The translations under genes were made by a program, and so were the position numbers. The notes under the pieces were generated by a model. The model did not search any database. It had not been told where the DNA came from and saw only the letters and a program-made list of their open reading frames with translations. A DNA stretch of 64,000 bases from contig NC_014664.1 in the NCBI RefSeq assembly GCF_000166055.1, positions 682,001-746,000 of the forward strand, read 5' to 3'. This document shows positions 27,781 through 37,499 of this stretch, one piece after another (within the stretch, counting starts at the first letter, position 1; every line of letters begins with the position of its first letter). Source of the DNA: Rhodomicrobium vannielii ATCC 17100. Lineage in GTDB: Bacteria > Pseudomonadota > Alphaproteobacteria > Rhizobiales > Rhodomicrobiaceae.

Positions 27781-30692
27781 TGCCGAAGGGCGCCGCCTCA
27801 GCACCGGCAAAATCGAAGCGCGGCGCGCCGGCCGTCTCTGCGAAAGGCGACCTCACGCGCTACCGTCAGAAGCGCGACTTCGCGAAAACGCCTGAGCCAT
27901 CCGGCACGAAGCAACTGGCCAAGGCCCCTGAGCTGCGCTTCGTCATCCAGAAGCACGCGGCGCGGCGGCTGCATTACGACCTGCGCCTTGAACTCGATGG
28001 CGTCTACAAAAGCTGGGCGGTGACGAAAGGGCCGAGCCTCGATCCCGCCGAAAAGCGGCTCGCCGTGCATGTCGAGGACCACCCGCTCGACTATGGCGAT
28101 TTCGAGGGCATCATCCCGCCGGGCGAGTATGGCGGCGGCACGGTCATGGTCTGGGATCGCGGTACGTGGGAGCCGGAAGGCGACCCCGCGAAGGGCTACG
28201 CGAAAGGGCATCTCGCCTTCACGGCGCACGGCGAGAAACTCAAGGGCCGCTGGCACCTCATTCACATCAAGCCGAGGCCGGGCGAGAAGGACCAGCAGTG
28301 GCTTCTGTTCAAGTCAGACGACGAATTTGCGCGCGCGGCGGGCGATGGCGACATCCTCGAAGACGCGCCGGATTCGGTCGCGACAGGACGCAGCATCGAT
28401 GAAATCGCGCGCGACGGCGAAGCGGTGTGGTCAGGCAAGGCGGGGCTTGTGAAGGGCGAGCTTTCGCCTGCGGAGGGCGCGGAGGAGTGGCCAGCGTTGC
28501 CGAAACGCAAGCGGCGTCGCACGCTGGCTGATGCCACGGGCGCGGCGGGGGCCATCCGTGCCGACCGCCGCGCGTCGGATGAGGATGCGGCGAAGACCAC
28601 GTCGCGGCGAATTGCGCGCCGCGTTGCCAAAGCACCCGTAGCGCAGGATGCCGACCCTGTCGCAGCCGCACCGCCACCCGCGAAGTCGCCCGCCCGCGTC
28701 GCGGTGGCAACCACGGCACCCGCCGGCGCCGCGAAAGCCGTCGCGGGCGCGAAGAAAGCGCCCTTCCCCGGCTTTGTCGCGCCATGCCTCGCGCAACTTT
28801 GCGAGCGCGCGCCCGACGGCGACAACTGGCTGCACGAAATCAAGTTCGACGGCTACCGGGTCATGGCGCTGATCGAGAACGGACGCGTGCGCCTCATGAC
28901 GCGCAGTGGCCTCGACTGGACGGAGCGTTTCCCCGCAATCGCCGCCGCGTTCGCCGCCTTTCCCGCCGCGTCTGCCATCGTGGACGGTGAGGCCGTGGTC
29001 GAGGATCACACGGGCGTGTCGAGCTTCTCGGCGCTGCAAGAGGCGTTGTCCACCCGCAAAAGCAAAGCCGATATCGTCTTCTTCGCCTTCGACCTTCTCT
29101 ATTTCGACGGTTACGACCTGAGAGGCGCGAGCCTCGAATCACGCAAGGCCGCGCTCGCGCCGCTGGTTGAAGCCGCCGCAGCGTCGGCACTTCGATATTC
29201 CGACCACGTCATCGGTCACGGCCCGGCCATGGTCGAAAACGCCTGCCGCCTCGGCCTCGAAGGCATCGTGTCCAAGCGCCTCGACGCGCCTTACCGCTCC
29301 GGCCGGCACGGGGCATGGCTCAAGACGAAATGCACGAACCGGCAGGAATTCGTCGTTGGAGGGTACGCACCATCGACCGCGATGCACGGCGCTATCGGTA
29401 GCCTCGCGCTCGGCGCTTATGACAACGGCGCGCTGCTGCATGTGGGCCGCGCCGGGACCGGCTTCACGCAGGCGACCGCGAAGGCGCTGTTCAAGCAGCT
29501 CCAGCCGTTGCGGCGCGCAACCTCGCCCTTCGCCAATGCGTTGTCGTCAGAAGAAAAGCGCGGGCTTGTTCATGTCGAGCCGCAGCTCGTCGCCGAGGTC
29601 GAGTTTCGCGGCTGGACAGGCGACCGGCATCTACGTCACGCCGCATTCAAGGGCTTGCGCGAAGACAAGCCTGCAACGGAGGTTCTGTTCGAAATGCCGC
29701 GTCAACAGACAGCCCCCGACGCCGCCGCCCGCGAACGCACCACGCCCGCGCGCGCTCGTGCTACGCCCGGGAAGGGCGGCACCGTCGATTTCGAAGGCAT
29801 CCGGCTCACTCATCCCGACCGTATTCTCTGGGAGGGGCAGGGGCTGACGAAGCTCGGCCTCGCGGATTATTACGCAGAGGTCGCCGACCACATTCTGCCG
29901 TTCATCACCGGCCGCCCACTTGCGCTCGTCCGCTGCCCGAGCGGCCAAGGCGGCGATTGCTTCTATCAGAAGCGATCCTTCGCGGGCCTCACCGACGCGG
30001 TGGAGGTGGTCCCGATTGCCGACAAGGACGGCGACACGGAGGCGCTCGTCATCCACGATCTGCGCGGCCTTATCAATCTTGTGCAATCGAACGTGCTCGA
30101 AATCCATCCCTGGGGCGCGCGCATCGACGACCTTGAGCGGCCCGACACGCTGATTTTCGATCTCGATCCGGGCGATGGCGTTGGCTTCGAAGCGGTCATG
30201 GATGGCGCGCGCGAGGTTCGGCGGCGGCTCGGCGATCTCGGCATCGAGTCGTGGGTGAAGACGACCGGCGGCAAGGGGCTGCATGTGGTGTCGCCGCTGG
30301 TGCCGGATCTCGGCTGGGAGGAGTTGAAGGCCTTCGCCCAGGGTATCGCGCAGACGATGGAGCGGGATGCGCCGCAGCGCTTCGTTTCGACCATGGCGAA
30401 GAAAGCGCGCGACGGGAAAATCTATGTCGATTACCTGCGCAACGGGCGCGGCTCGACGGCCATCGCACCCTATTCCACGCGAGCGCGCGAGGGCGCGCCG
30501 GTGGCAACGCCGCTTGGTTGGGACGAACTCGGCCCGGCTCTGACGCCGCAAAGGTTCACGGTCGAAACGATGGGTCGGCGGCTCGCAGCGTTGAAGTCCG
30601 ATCCGTGGGCGGGTTATTTCGAGAATCCGCAGCGCATCGAAAGCCTTGGCGGGCGAGCGGCGAGGCAACCGAGACGGCGACCGAAGTCTTAG
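27780..30692 (+). CDS. ligD: ATP-dependent DNA ligase D, three-domain NHEJ enzyme
   Basis: 970 residues with domain order phosphoesterase, ligase, polymerase. Residues about 40-175 form the 3'-phosphoesterase (HDLRLELDGVYKSWAVTKGPS, DHPLDYGDFEGIIPPGEYGGG). An Ala-rich linker follows (about 220-325). The ligase (about 328-620) has the adenylated lysine in EIKFDGYR (Lys355) and downstream DGEAVVED and GIVSKRL. The primase-like polymerase (about 668-950) has THPDRILWEG, catalytic FDLDPGDG (Asp794, Asp796) and VKTTGGKGLHVV. It repairs breaks together with Ku. It overlaps ku by one base. The linker holds many Ala/Pro/Arg repeats typical of low-complexity GC-rich DNA. Confidence 0.97.
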   Translation: MPKGAASAPAKSKRGAPAVSAKGDLTRYRQKRDFAKTPEPSGTKQLAKAPELRFVIQKHAARRLHYDLRLELDGVYKSWAVTKGPSLDPAEKRLAVHVEDHPLDYGDFEGIIPPGEYGGGTVMVWDRGTWEPEGDPAKGYAKGHLAFTAHGEKLKGRWHLIHIKPRPGEKDQQWLLFKSDDEFARAAGDGDILEDAPDSVATGRSIDEIARDGEAVWSGKAGLVKGELSPAEGAEEWPALPKRKRRRTLADATGAAGAIRADRRASDEDAAKTTSRRIARRVAKAPVAQDADPVAAAPPPAKSPARVAVATTAPAGAAKAVAGAKKAPFPGFVAPCLAQLCERAPDGDNWLHEIKFDGYRVMALIENGRVRLMTRSGLDWTERFPAIAAAFAAFPAASAIVDGEAVVEDHTGVSSFSALQEALSTRKSKADIVFFAFDLLYFDGYDLRGASLESRKAALAPLVEAAAASALRYSDHVIGHGPAMVENACRLGLEGIVSKRLDAPYRSGRHGAWLKTKCTNRQEFVVGGYAPSTAMHGAIGSLALGAYDNGALLHVGRAGTGFTQATAKALFKQLQPLRRATSPFANALSSEEKRGLVHVEPQLVAEVEFRGWTGDRHLRHAAFKGLREDKPATEVLFEMPRQQTAPDAAARERTTPARARATPGKGGTVDFEGIRLTHPDRILWEGQGLTKLGLADYYAEVADHILPFITGRPLALVRCPSGQGGDCFYQKRSFAGLTDAVEVVPIADKDGDTEALVIHDLRGLINLVQSNVLEIHPWGARIDDLERPDTLIFDLDPGDGVGFEAVMDGAREVRRRLGDLGIESWVKTTGGKGLHVVSPLVPDLGWEELKAFAQGIAQTMERDAPQRFVSTMAKKARDGKIYVDYLRNGRGSTAIAPYSTRAREGAPVATPLGWDELGPALTPQRFTVETMGRRLAALKSDPWAGYFENPQRIESLGGRAARQPRRRPKS

Positions 30693-30749
30693 ATCGCATG
30701 GCCTGTTCGCCAATCGGAACCCGGCGATGCGCTTTATTCGCGATCTGCT

Positions 30750-31910
30750 CTACTCGTCCACGCCCGCCAATTTGACGCTGGATGGCAAGTCGCTGCGCGC
30801 ATCCGTCGAGCGTGCGCGGTACATCTCGATAATACCGGCAGACCCGCTTTCCTTCTGATCGACGCTGTAATGCGGCGTCCCCTCTTCGGAGACAGACATC
30901 GGCGTGGCGTCAAGCTCGGTCAGCGCTTTCGACGTACCCTTGATCGGCGTGCCGACCAGCGGTGTCGTGAGCGATTGCTGCGTCAGAGGCGTAGCGGCGG
31001 AAGGCGCGACCGGCGCGGTAGCGGCCGACGCCTCATCGCGCGTGCCACCGTTGATCAGGATGTCGCTCGACACCGGGAAACGCGCGGCGCTCGCCTCCTG
31101 CACGATGAAAGCGTTCGCTTCGAGAATTTCGCTCGGCGCAGCTTCGGCGCGCGCGCTTTCAAAGATCCGACCCACCCAAGCCTTGTCTTCGTTCGAGGCG
31201 TTGCGGTGCGCGATCGCCAGCAATCCCAATCCGTCGCCGGGCACCCGCTTCACGCCATCCCGGCCCTTCCAGAGGATCTCGCCAAGCGTCGCCTGAGCGG
31301 GCGCATAGCCCTTGCGGCTCGCAGACAGAAGCCATTGAGCGGCGGCACGCGTGTTCTTGGTGACGCCTTCTCCTTCGGTGAGAAGCCTCGCCAGCTCGAA
31401 CTGGGCAGCGGGATCTGCGAGATAGCTTGCGGCGTGGTGCACGAGGCTGAAGGCGTAGGCCGGATCGGGATCGATATCCGCTTCGGCTATGCCCTGTTCA
31501 TAAAGCCGCGCCATCTGGAGGAAGGCCGAGGCGATGAGCGGAGCACGTGCGTCGCGCGAGCCGGTTTCGCTGAATTCTGCGATGATGCGCTGGAAATATT
31601 CGGCGGCGCGGCTCTCGCTCTTCTTGACGCCATTGCCAGTTGCGAAGCGCCGGCCGAGTTCGACTCGCGCGGCAAGGTCGCCCTTGTCGGCGGCGGCGGC
31701 GAGGTCGCCATATTTGGTCTGCGGAAATGCTGTCGCGGCTTGCGCTCCGGGAAACGGCGCGAGCGAAGCCGATGCCGGCGCGGGTGCCACGGTGGCGCCG
31801 CGTCTGGGCTGCAAGCCGGTCTGCAAGGCGACCATGCCTATGGCGACGCCGCAAAACAGCAGTGGAATGGATAACACCCTGAGAGCGCGCATTACTTTAG
31901 AGATCTTCAT
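30750..31910 (-). CDS. Sel1-repeat protein, ExoR-like
   Basis: 386 residues from the ATG at 31910. One N-terminal hydrophobic segment (about 11-29) is followed by Sel1 repeats: KYGDLAAAADKGDLAARVELGRRFATGNGVKKSES, MARLYEQGIAEADIDPDPAYA, AQFELARLLTEGEGVTKN, AQATLGEILWKGRDGVKR. The C-terminal 110 residues are Ser/Thr/Ala-rich. The layout resembles ExoR, the periplasmic Sel1 protein that restrains ExoS/ChvG-ChvI signalling in rhizobia, and a ChvG-ChvI pair is encoded in this window at 54.7-57.4 kb. A functional tie is an inference. It converges with ligD. Confidence 0.72.
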   Translation of the reverse strand: MKISKVMRALRVLSIPLLFCGVAIGMVALQTGLQPRRGATVAPAPASASLAPFPGAQAATAFPQTKYGDLAAAADKGDLAARVELGRRFATGNGVKKSESRAAEYFQRIIAEFSETGSRDARAPLIASAFLQMARLYEQGIAEADIDPDPAYAFSLVHHAASYLADPAAQFELARLLTEGEGVTKNTRAAAQWLLSASRKGYAPAQATLGEILWKGRDGVKRVPGDGLGLLAIAHRNASNEDKAWVGRIFESARAEAAPSEILEANAFIVQEASAARFPVSSDILINGGTRDEASAATAPVAPSAATPLTQQSLTTPLVGTPIKGTSKALTELDATPMSVSEEGTPHYSVDQKESGSAGIIEMYRARSTDARSDLPSSVKLAGVDE

Positions 31911-32495
31911 GGCAAATATTTTCAACCGAGGCGCCTCGACGCCCGACAAAGTGATCTCGTGCTCGCGTCGCACGCTGCACGTGCATCTTGAGTACCCGGA
32001 AGTTGTAGTCGTTTTTAGGCAAAGTCCCGACATAATGACGGCAGGCCGTTTTTCTCCCCGACATCAAGCATCCCGCAGCAATCGCCGACCACGATTCCCC
32101 GGCTTCGGAAGTCTCGGTTCCAGTCGTCGCGAAAAACGCAACGCCCTCACGAGAGGACGCGAGCGTTGTCGCGGCGAATTGAATGTTTGGGGGTGTCATG
32201 GCGTTGAATGTGCGAGCGGTCACGGCAACCATCCTCTCACCGGCAATAACCGGCGCTTCGGAAAGTCTGTTATTTATCGGGAGGGAAGCACCGCATACGC
32301 ATAACAGACGGCAACTTCGACAAACTCTAAGCCTCTTCTACAAGTACAAGGTCGAATTGCTTTCGGTTTCGACTTAGAACAATGTGGTTCCTGTTTATGG
32401 CCTAAACGGGGCAGGGACGCCCCATCCCGTGCTGTTTGGGCAACAGGAGCGTCTAAAGGGTAACCATCCCGGAACCGTGTCTTAAAAGCTTTAAA
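31911..32495. other. Gene-free region
   Basis: 585 bases between two minus-strand genes. Only short open frames without motifs. The part from 32320 to 32500 is AT-richer and may contain promoter or structured leader DNA; I see no named element. Confidence 0.4.
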
Positions 32496-33884
32496 TCAAA
32501 TCCTGCCAAGCGGGATGAACAGCCGCGACAGCACGTCATGACGCTGAAGCGGTTTCAACTCGTCGCGCGCCTGTGAAAGCCACGGAAGGGTCGAGGGCGC
32601 GAAATGTCTCAGGGCGTCCTCGAAGGCGGCCGTCGTGAGCGCCCCTTCGCCCGAACCCGATAACGCCTTAGTTAACGAGGCGTTACTGACGAGGTCGGCA
32701 AGCGCACGCAGGTCGGCACCCGAAAATCCGTCCGTCTTCCGGGCGATCCGGTCCGCTGAAACCGCCTCTGCCCCGGGTATGCCCGCGATCGCCTTAGTCA
32801 GAATTTTCTTGCGGGCTTCGTAGTCGGGCGGCGGGACGAAAAACAGGCTCTGCATCCGCATCGAGCGGAACAGCGCGCGGTCGAGGTGCCACGGCGCATT
32901 CGATGCGACGATGACCAAAACGCCACTGTTGTTGCGCTGAGTCCCGTCGATTTCCGATGCGAAAGCGGAAACGAGAGCGCTCACGCTTTCGCGGGAAGAC
33001 TTCGCGCGCTGAGAGACGACATCGAATTCGTCGAAGAAGAGGATGGCCGGCGTGTCCGAGCGCGCTTCGTCGAACAGCACGCGCAGCCGCTTCTCCGCCT
33101 CGCCCGGATATTTGTCGATGAGATCTTCCGGGTTCACAGACAGGAAGCGCGCGTCGCTTTCGCCCGCGGTGGCACGGGCGACCAGCGTCTTGCCGCAGCC
33201 GGGAGGGCCGTAAAGCAGGATGTTGCCTCCGGCCTTCTGCTTGTAGCGCTCGAAAATGCTCGGCTTCAGATATGGCAGCACGATGCGGCGGCGGACTTCC
33301 ATCTTGACATCGTCGAGACCGGCCACGTCGCCGAAGGTGAAGGCGACGTCGTCGAAGTCGTCGAGGAAGACATCGGAGAAAACGTCGCGCCGCTCCTGTT
33401 CGGCCTTCGCTTCCCGGCGCAGGGAATAGGTATTCAGCGAGATGACCTTGGCGGGCGTGGCGATGATCGGGCTACCCGGCCGAATGCCGAGCAAGCGCTC
33501 CAGATCGCGGTTGCGGATGGCGGCATCCTGCTGCACGGCCTGCCGATAGAGCGTCTGCGCCTCCTGCTCGCGGTTGAGCGCGAACAGGGCGCGCGCCCTG
33601 AGCGCCTGCTCCTCCGGATGGTCGGAACAGCGGGCGAGCGTTTCCGCCAGGTCGAAATCCTCAGCATTCAGGCTGAAACGGCAGGCTTTGCGTCTGACGG
33701 CGGCGAACGGCTCGCTCGTCAATGTGTCTTGCGGAAGCGCGCGCAGCAGTTCGAGAACCGCCACTTGCCCCTCTTGCCCCTCGGCTTCGTCCATGATGAT
33801 CGAGAGGAGGTCGCCACTCGCGCGAGTCCTGTAGACTTTGATCAGCGCTTGCAGCGTCTCTTGATCCATATGCGGATTGCCCAT
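32496..33884 (-). CDS. AAA+ ATPase with helical N-terminal domain
   Basis: 462 residues from the ATG at 33884 (another ATG at 33869). The N-terminal 150 residues are helical and TPR-like. The AAA+ module contains VAGLDDVKMEVRRRIVLPYLKP, Walker A GPPGCGKT (about residues 226-233), a pore-like DKYPGEAEKRLR segment, Walker B ILFFDEFD, a sensor VIVASNAPWHLD and an arginine finger region RSMRMQSLFF. The sequence type is Cdc48/Vps4/katanin-like, which remodels proteins, not an FtsH or Lon protease, since no protease domain follows. The gene stands alone, so no substrate can be inferred. Confidence 0.82.
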   Translation of the reverse strand: MGNPHMDQETLQALIKVYRTRASGDLLSIIMDEAEGQEGQVAVLELLRALPQDTLTSEPFAAVRRKACRFSLNAEDFDLAETLARCSDHPEEQALRARALFALNREQEAQTLYRQAVQQDAAIRNRDLERLLGIRPGSPIIATPAKVISLNTYSLRREAKAEQERRDVFSDVFLDDFDDVAFTFGDVAGLDDVKMEVRRRIVLPYLKPSIFERYKQKAGGNILLYGPPGCGKTLVARATAGESDARFLSVNPEDLIDKYPGEAEKRLRVLFDEARSDTPAILFFDEFDVVSQRAKSSRESVSALVSAFASEIDGTQRNNSGVLVIVASNAPWHLDRALFRSMRMQSLFFVPPPDYEARKKILTKAIAGIPGAEAVSADRIARKTDGFSGADLRALADLVSNASLTKALSGSGEGALTTAAFEDALRHFAPSTLPWLSQARDELKPLQRHDVLSRLFIPLGRI

Positions 33885-34517
33885 CACCGTTTGGGCACGC
33901 CCGCGCTGCGTTGCAAATTGAGCGCCATTACCACTACCCCGTCTTTAGCCGCCGATAACAAAGGCCAAACGTGCAAAACGCAAGGCAGTGCGGGCCGATA
34001 TAGGGGGGAACTTTCCGTTTTTCCCCGCCTTGTGGCCCGCCCACCACAACCCCTGCTGCACATTGACCTGAAGCGTTCCCGTTCCCGTTCGAAGACGTCA
34101 TTGCCACCGCGATGGTGTCGGTCTCATGGCGCATGGCCGCGAAAAGGAGGGACAACGGGGCGGTGAGACAGCGTGTCTCGGCGCGCGGATTCTGTCGCCG
34201 CAGCGCTCACGGTGATCGCCCGACTGCGCCCGTGCGGTGGAGCCTTGCGATCCAGGCATTCCGCAGAGTGGCTCCACCATCAGCCTGAGGATTGGAAATA
34301 TACATGAAAGCAATAAGTTAGCTGTTCGGGTGTCGGCGCCGGTCAGCTCGCGAGCGCGCCCGCCAGGAAATGCCGCGCGCACATTCGCGTTCTTTTTTTC
34401 GAGCGAAACCAAAAGGCATCTACGGCAAAAGAAGTATGGATCTCGCGTCCCGCGTGCTGGAACGCAACCCAGCCATGCAATATCCTCCGACAGGCTGAAT
34501 TGGGCCTGGTATGGTGT
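33885..34517. other. Gene-free region between divergent genes, with an inverted repeat
   Basis: 633 bases without a supported gene. GGTGGAGCC (34236-34244) and GGCTCCACC (34270-34278) form a perfect nine-base inverted repeat with a 25-base gap. The arms resemble those of the stem at 603-634. Its role is unknown. Confidence 0.45.
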
Positions 34518-36098
34518 ATGGGGGGGTCGGTGCGATCAAGGCTTGTCGCGCTTGGCGTTTTTGGTCTTTCGGGGGCGGCCGCCGCGGCGCCTATCCCGTT
34601 GCCGCTCGCTGCCCCTTCCGACGCCGTCGCCTTCGTCAATGATGTAGAAGACGCCTTCCCAGGTACAGCGACGACGCGTCGTCTTCGCTCCACGCCCGCC
34701 GATTGCCGCGCCCGCGCGCTGCAATATAGCGGGGGTGAATGCGTGGCGACGGTCGAGAAGCCGCCCGTCGCGTCGCCGCAAAAGCCACCTCTGCCGCCAC
34801 AGCCGCCGAAGCCGAAGACTGCGACACCCGCCCCGGCCGCCGCCCCGAAGCCCAACGCTCCGCCCAAGCCGAATGCCCCGGTCGCGAGCGCCACACGCCC
34901 CACGAACGAAAGCGGACGCACGCCGCCTGCGGCGAAGCCCGTGGTGATGCAGACTTCGCGGGTTCTCGGCCCGGCACCGAAAACCGACGTGGCGAAGGTC
35001 AGCGTGGCGAAGGTCAGCGTGACCAAGGTCGGCGCGCCGAAGGGCGATGCGGCGAAAGCCTCGGCGGCGAGTGCGCCTCCCTCGTTGCGCGCCATGACGG
35101 GTCAACTGCTTCTCTCCGGCTTTTCCGGGCGGCGCGCGAGCGATCCAGACGTCGTCCGTGTTCATGCGGCGCTGGCTGCCGGGCGTCTCGCGGGCGTAGT
35201 CGTGGCCACGAGCAACATTTCATCGTCCGCGCAACTCCGCGAGTTGCTTCATTATCTGGGGGATGAAACCGGGGCCGTGCCCGCCCTCGTCGCGGTGGAT
35301 CAGGAAGGCGGCCCCGAATCCGCGCTCGGCGAGGAGAAGGGCTTCGCCTTCTATCCTTCCGCCAAGAATGTCGGGCGGAGCCGCAGCCTCGGCGAAGCAC
35401 GCGCGCTTTACCGCGAAATGGCGGAGGAGATGTCTTCTCTCGGCATCACTCTTAATATCGGACCGGCGCTCGGCGCCTGCGGCGACAAGCGGGCGGATTT
35501 TTCCGCGCCGTGCTTCGCCACGGCTGAGCCGCGTGCCCGGGCGTTCGCGGCCGCATTCACGCGCGGTCACCATGACCGGGCAGTTCTGACGGCACTTCGT
35601 GCGGAGGCGTTCAGCGCGCGCCGTGCGGCATCGCTGCGGCGCGAGCGCGCCAGCACGGCCATGCTGCGGGCTGTCGCCAGAGCCGATGCGGCCGACGCCG
35701 CAATCCTGCGCGTAAAGGCGAGCGAGCAACCGATTTCGTCCGCTGTGACGAGTGTGTCCCAGCCGTCGCGACCCGGCGAGAGCTGGCTCCGACGCGACAT
35801 GGCATTCGGGGGAGCGATCATCGTCGACCTCAACCTCGGTAACAGTGGCGCGCCGTTGCATCAGGGCGAAGCGGTTGTATCCGCGCTGATCGCAGGCGCG
35901 GATCTCGTGCTGGTGCGCGCAACGCCGGACGTGCCGCAAGACCTCGACGAGACCGTTTACGAGGCGGTGGAAGAGGCAGTGGTTGCAGGTCGGTTGCCGC
36001 GCGCGCGGGTGGAGGATGCCTGGCGTCACGTGCTTTCGCTCAAGGCGCGCCTGGCGTCCTTTCGCCAGCGAATGCAGGTTGCGACAGCATCGCGTTAG
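34518..36098 (+). CDS. Exported glycoside hydrolase family 3-like protein, atypical active site
   Basis: 526 residues from the ATG at 34518 (start uncertain, weak ribosome site). A signal peptide ends around GAAAAA. A 110-residue Pro/Ala/Lys-rich region follows, with short repeats VAKVS. The C-terminal 330 residues match the N-terminal barrel of GH3/NagZ: MTGQLLLSGFSG, GVVVATSN, PALVAVDQEGG, FYPSAKNVG, LGITLNIGP. The KHFPGHG...H segment carrying the catalytic histidine in NagZ is replaced by AAFTRGHHDRAVLTA and an Arg/Ala-rich helix. The last barrel strand reads IIVDLNLGNSG before LIAGADLVLV. It may bind muropeptides or sugars without normal hydrolysis. Confidence 0.7.
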   Translation: MGGSVRSRLVALGVFGLSGAAAAAPIPLPLAAPSDAVAFVNDVEDAFPGTATTRRLRSTPADCRARALQYSGGECVATVEKPPVASPQKPPLPPQPPKPKTATPAPAAAPKPNAPPKPNAPVASATRPTNESGRTPPAAKPVVMQTSRVLGPAPKTDVAKVSVAKVSVTKVGAPKGDAAKASAASAPPSLRAMTGQLLLSGFSGRRASDPDVVRVHAALAAGRLAGVVVATSNISSSAQLRELLHYLGDETGAVPALVAVDQEGGPESALGEEKGFAFYPSAKNVGRSRSLGEARALYREMAEEMSSLGITLNIGPALGACGDKRADFSAPCFATAEPRARAFAAAFTRGHHDRAVLTALRAEAFSARRAASLRRERASTAMLRAVARADAADAAILRVKASEQPISSAVTSVSQPSRPGESWLRRDMAFGGAIIVDLNLGNSGAPLHQGEAVVSALIAGADLVLVRATPDVPQDLDETVYEAVEEAVVAGRLPRARVEDAWRHVLSLKARLASFRQRMQVATASR

Positions 36099-36175
36099 TT
36101 TCATCAAAGCCGAAATCCGCTCAGGCTGAGACAACCTGAGCGGCAAATGGACAAGGCATTGACGGGCGCGAAACG

Positions 36176-36757
36176 CTAAGCGTCCGATACATCGGTGCCG
36201 GTTTTCTTGCGACCGGTAATCATGGCGCGGGCGAGGTTTTCGCCGTGCTGGACGCTGGACCAGATCACCCCGACGATATGAAGACCGATCAGCACCAGCA
36301 TGCCGTTGGCGAATGCCTCGTGCACTTCCTCAAGCTGATGCGAGCCCCAGCCCGATTTCGTCGTCATCATATAGCCTGTGGTGCAGGTGCCGATGAGCGC
36401 CGCCAGCAGCATAAGGATCATGATGCCGCCAGCCGGATTATGGCCGAGATAGCGCGGACCGATGAGTGAAGTGGAACCGCGAAGATAGGCGAGCACGGTT
36501 GCAGGCGATTTCACGAAGTCGCTGAAGCGCGCATGCCTCGTGCCGATGAAGCCCCAGACGATGCGCAGGCCCACGAGCACCGCGATGGCATAACCCACCA
36601 TGATGTGCACGCGCTCGACCTCGTCGCCGGTCGCGAAAGCCGCGATGAACAGGCCGACGAGCGACCAGTGGAAGACCCGCACGAACGGATCCCACACCTT
36701 GACCGTTGCCGGCGGCGTCGCGCCGCCGGCTTCGATCGCCTGATGGGCGATGGTCAT
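36176..36757 (-). CDS. Cytochrome b561-family membrane protein
   Basis: 193 residues from the ATG at 36757. It begins after TVKVWDPFVRVFHWSLVG, the classic first helix with its heme histidine, continues with VHIMVGYAIAVLVGLRIVWGFIG (second heme His), a third helix and VHEAFANGMLVLIGLHIVGVIW with two further histidines: four helices and two b-type hemes. It transfers electrons between quinones and a periplasmic partner. It overlaps the PepSY gene by one base (TGATG), so the PepSY protein is the probable partner or regulator. Confidence 0.9.
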   Translation of the reverse strand: MTIAHQAIEAGGATPPATVKVWDPFVRVFHWSLVGLFIAAFATGDEVERVHIMVGYAIAVLVGLRIVWGFIGTRHARFSDFVKSPATVLAYLRGSTSLIGPRYLGHNPAGGIMILMLLAALIGTCTTGYMMTTKSGWGSHQLEEVHEAFANGMLVLIGLHIVGVIWSSVQHGENLARAMITGRKKTGTDVSDA

Positions 36758-37044
36758 CAGTCTTCGTCCTTCTTCGTCTCGACGATCTTCGCATTCGTCG
36801 GATCGACGAACAGCTCGATGCGCTCGCCGGACTTGTCGACGGCGTAAAGTTCGCCGCACGCCTTCTTCAGCTTGGCCTTGCGCACCTTGTAGCCCTGCTC
36901 CTCGACCTTCGCCTGAAGATCGGCGATCTTGAGCCATTGGCTTTCGGGCGCAGTCGTGCAGGCGCGGGACGGGTCGCTCGCATTCGCGGCGGTCGCTGCG
37001 GCGCAGACGGCAAAGGCAGACAGAACAAGGGAAAATTTCCGCAT
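36757..37044 (-). CDS. Exported PepSY-domain protein A
   Basis: 95 residues from the ATG at 37044. A signal peptide ends at ANAS. The mature part reads QWLKIADLQAKVEEQGYKVRKAKLKKACGELYAVDKSGERIELFVDPTNAKIVE, a single PepSY_2 domain with one pair of cysteines. PepSY domains often modulate proteases or sensors in the periplasm. Its stop overlaps the cytochrome b561 ATG. The divergent operon begins with another PepSY protein 150 bases away, suggesting shared control. Confidence 0.88.
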   Translation of the reverse strand: MRKFSLVLSAFAVCAAATAANASDPSRACTTAPESQWLKIADLQAKVEEQGYKVRKAKLKKACGELYAVDKSGERIELFVDPTNAKIVETKKDED

Positions 37045-37193
37045 CTCAAAACTCCGTATTGGATTGCAGCAGGGCACGATAGCCCCGCCGATGGACAATC
37101 AATGGCAGAGTGGCGGTGACGGTAGCCTGTTGGCCGATGTCAGCGTTTTGTCAGCGTGCGGATGCGATAAGTAAGGCCGGAAGGATCATATTG

Positions 37194-37499
37194 ATGTCGC
37201 CGCTTCGATTTCTTTTCGTCGCCATCGTCGCGTTCGCCGCGCCGGTGCTGACGCACGCGCATTCTGATGACGATCACGACGCGGCGCTGGAAGCCGTCGA
37301 AAAGAAGGACATCAGGCAACTCGCCGACATCCTCGGCTCCGTGAGGGACAGGATGCCGGGCGAGGTGGTTGGCATCGAGATCGAGCGCAAGCACGGCGTG
37401 TGGTATTATGAGTTTCGCACCGTGGACAAGGCGGGCCGGATTTTCGAGGTCTATGTCGATGCGAAGACCGCCGAAATCGCGAAGATCAAGGAAAAGTAG
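37194..37499 (+). CDS. Exported PepSY-domain protein B
   Basis: 101 residues from the ATG at 37194, with GGAAGG upstream. Signal peptide with cleavage near THAHS, then a His/Asp-rich start (HSDDDHDAA) that could bind metal, and a PepSY domain DIRQLADILGSVRDRMPGEVVGIEIERKHGVWYYEFRTVDKAGRIFEVYVDAKTAEI. The response-regulator ATG follows its stop directly (TAGATG). This suggests a periplasmic accessory of the two-component system encoded downstream. Confidence 0.9.
   Translation: MSPLRFLFVAIVAFAAPVLTHAHSDDDHDAALEAVEKKDIRQLADILGSVRDRMPGEVVGIEIERKHGVWYYEFRTVDKAGRIFEVYVDAKTAEIAKIKEK

Noticed and set aside
26806-30692. Ku-LigD region as a novel repair island
   Set aside because: Domain order and gene pair match the known bacterial end-joining system; nothing extra is encoded.
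30870-31874. 334-codon plus-strand frame
   Set aside because: It is the antisense shadow of the Sel1/ExoR-like gene, Arg/Gly-rich.
34990-35035. Tandem repeat of about 15 bases in the GH3-like gene (VAKVS)
   Set aside because: It is an internal low-complexity repeat in a Pro/Lys-rich linker, not a mobile or CRISPR-like repeat.
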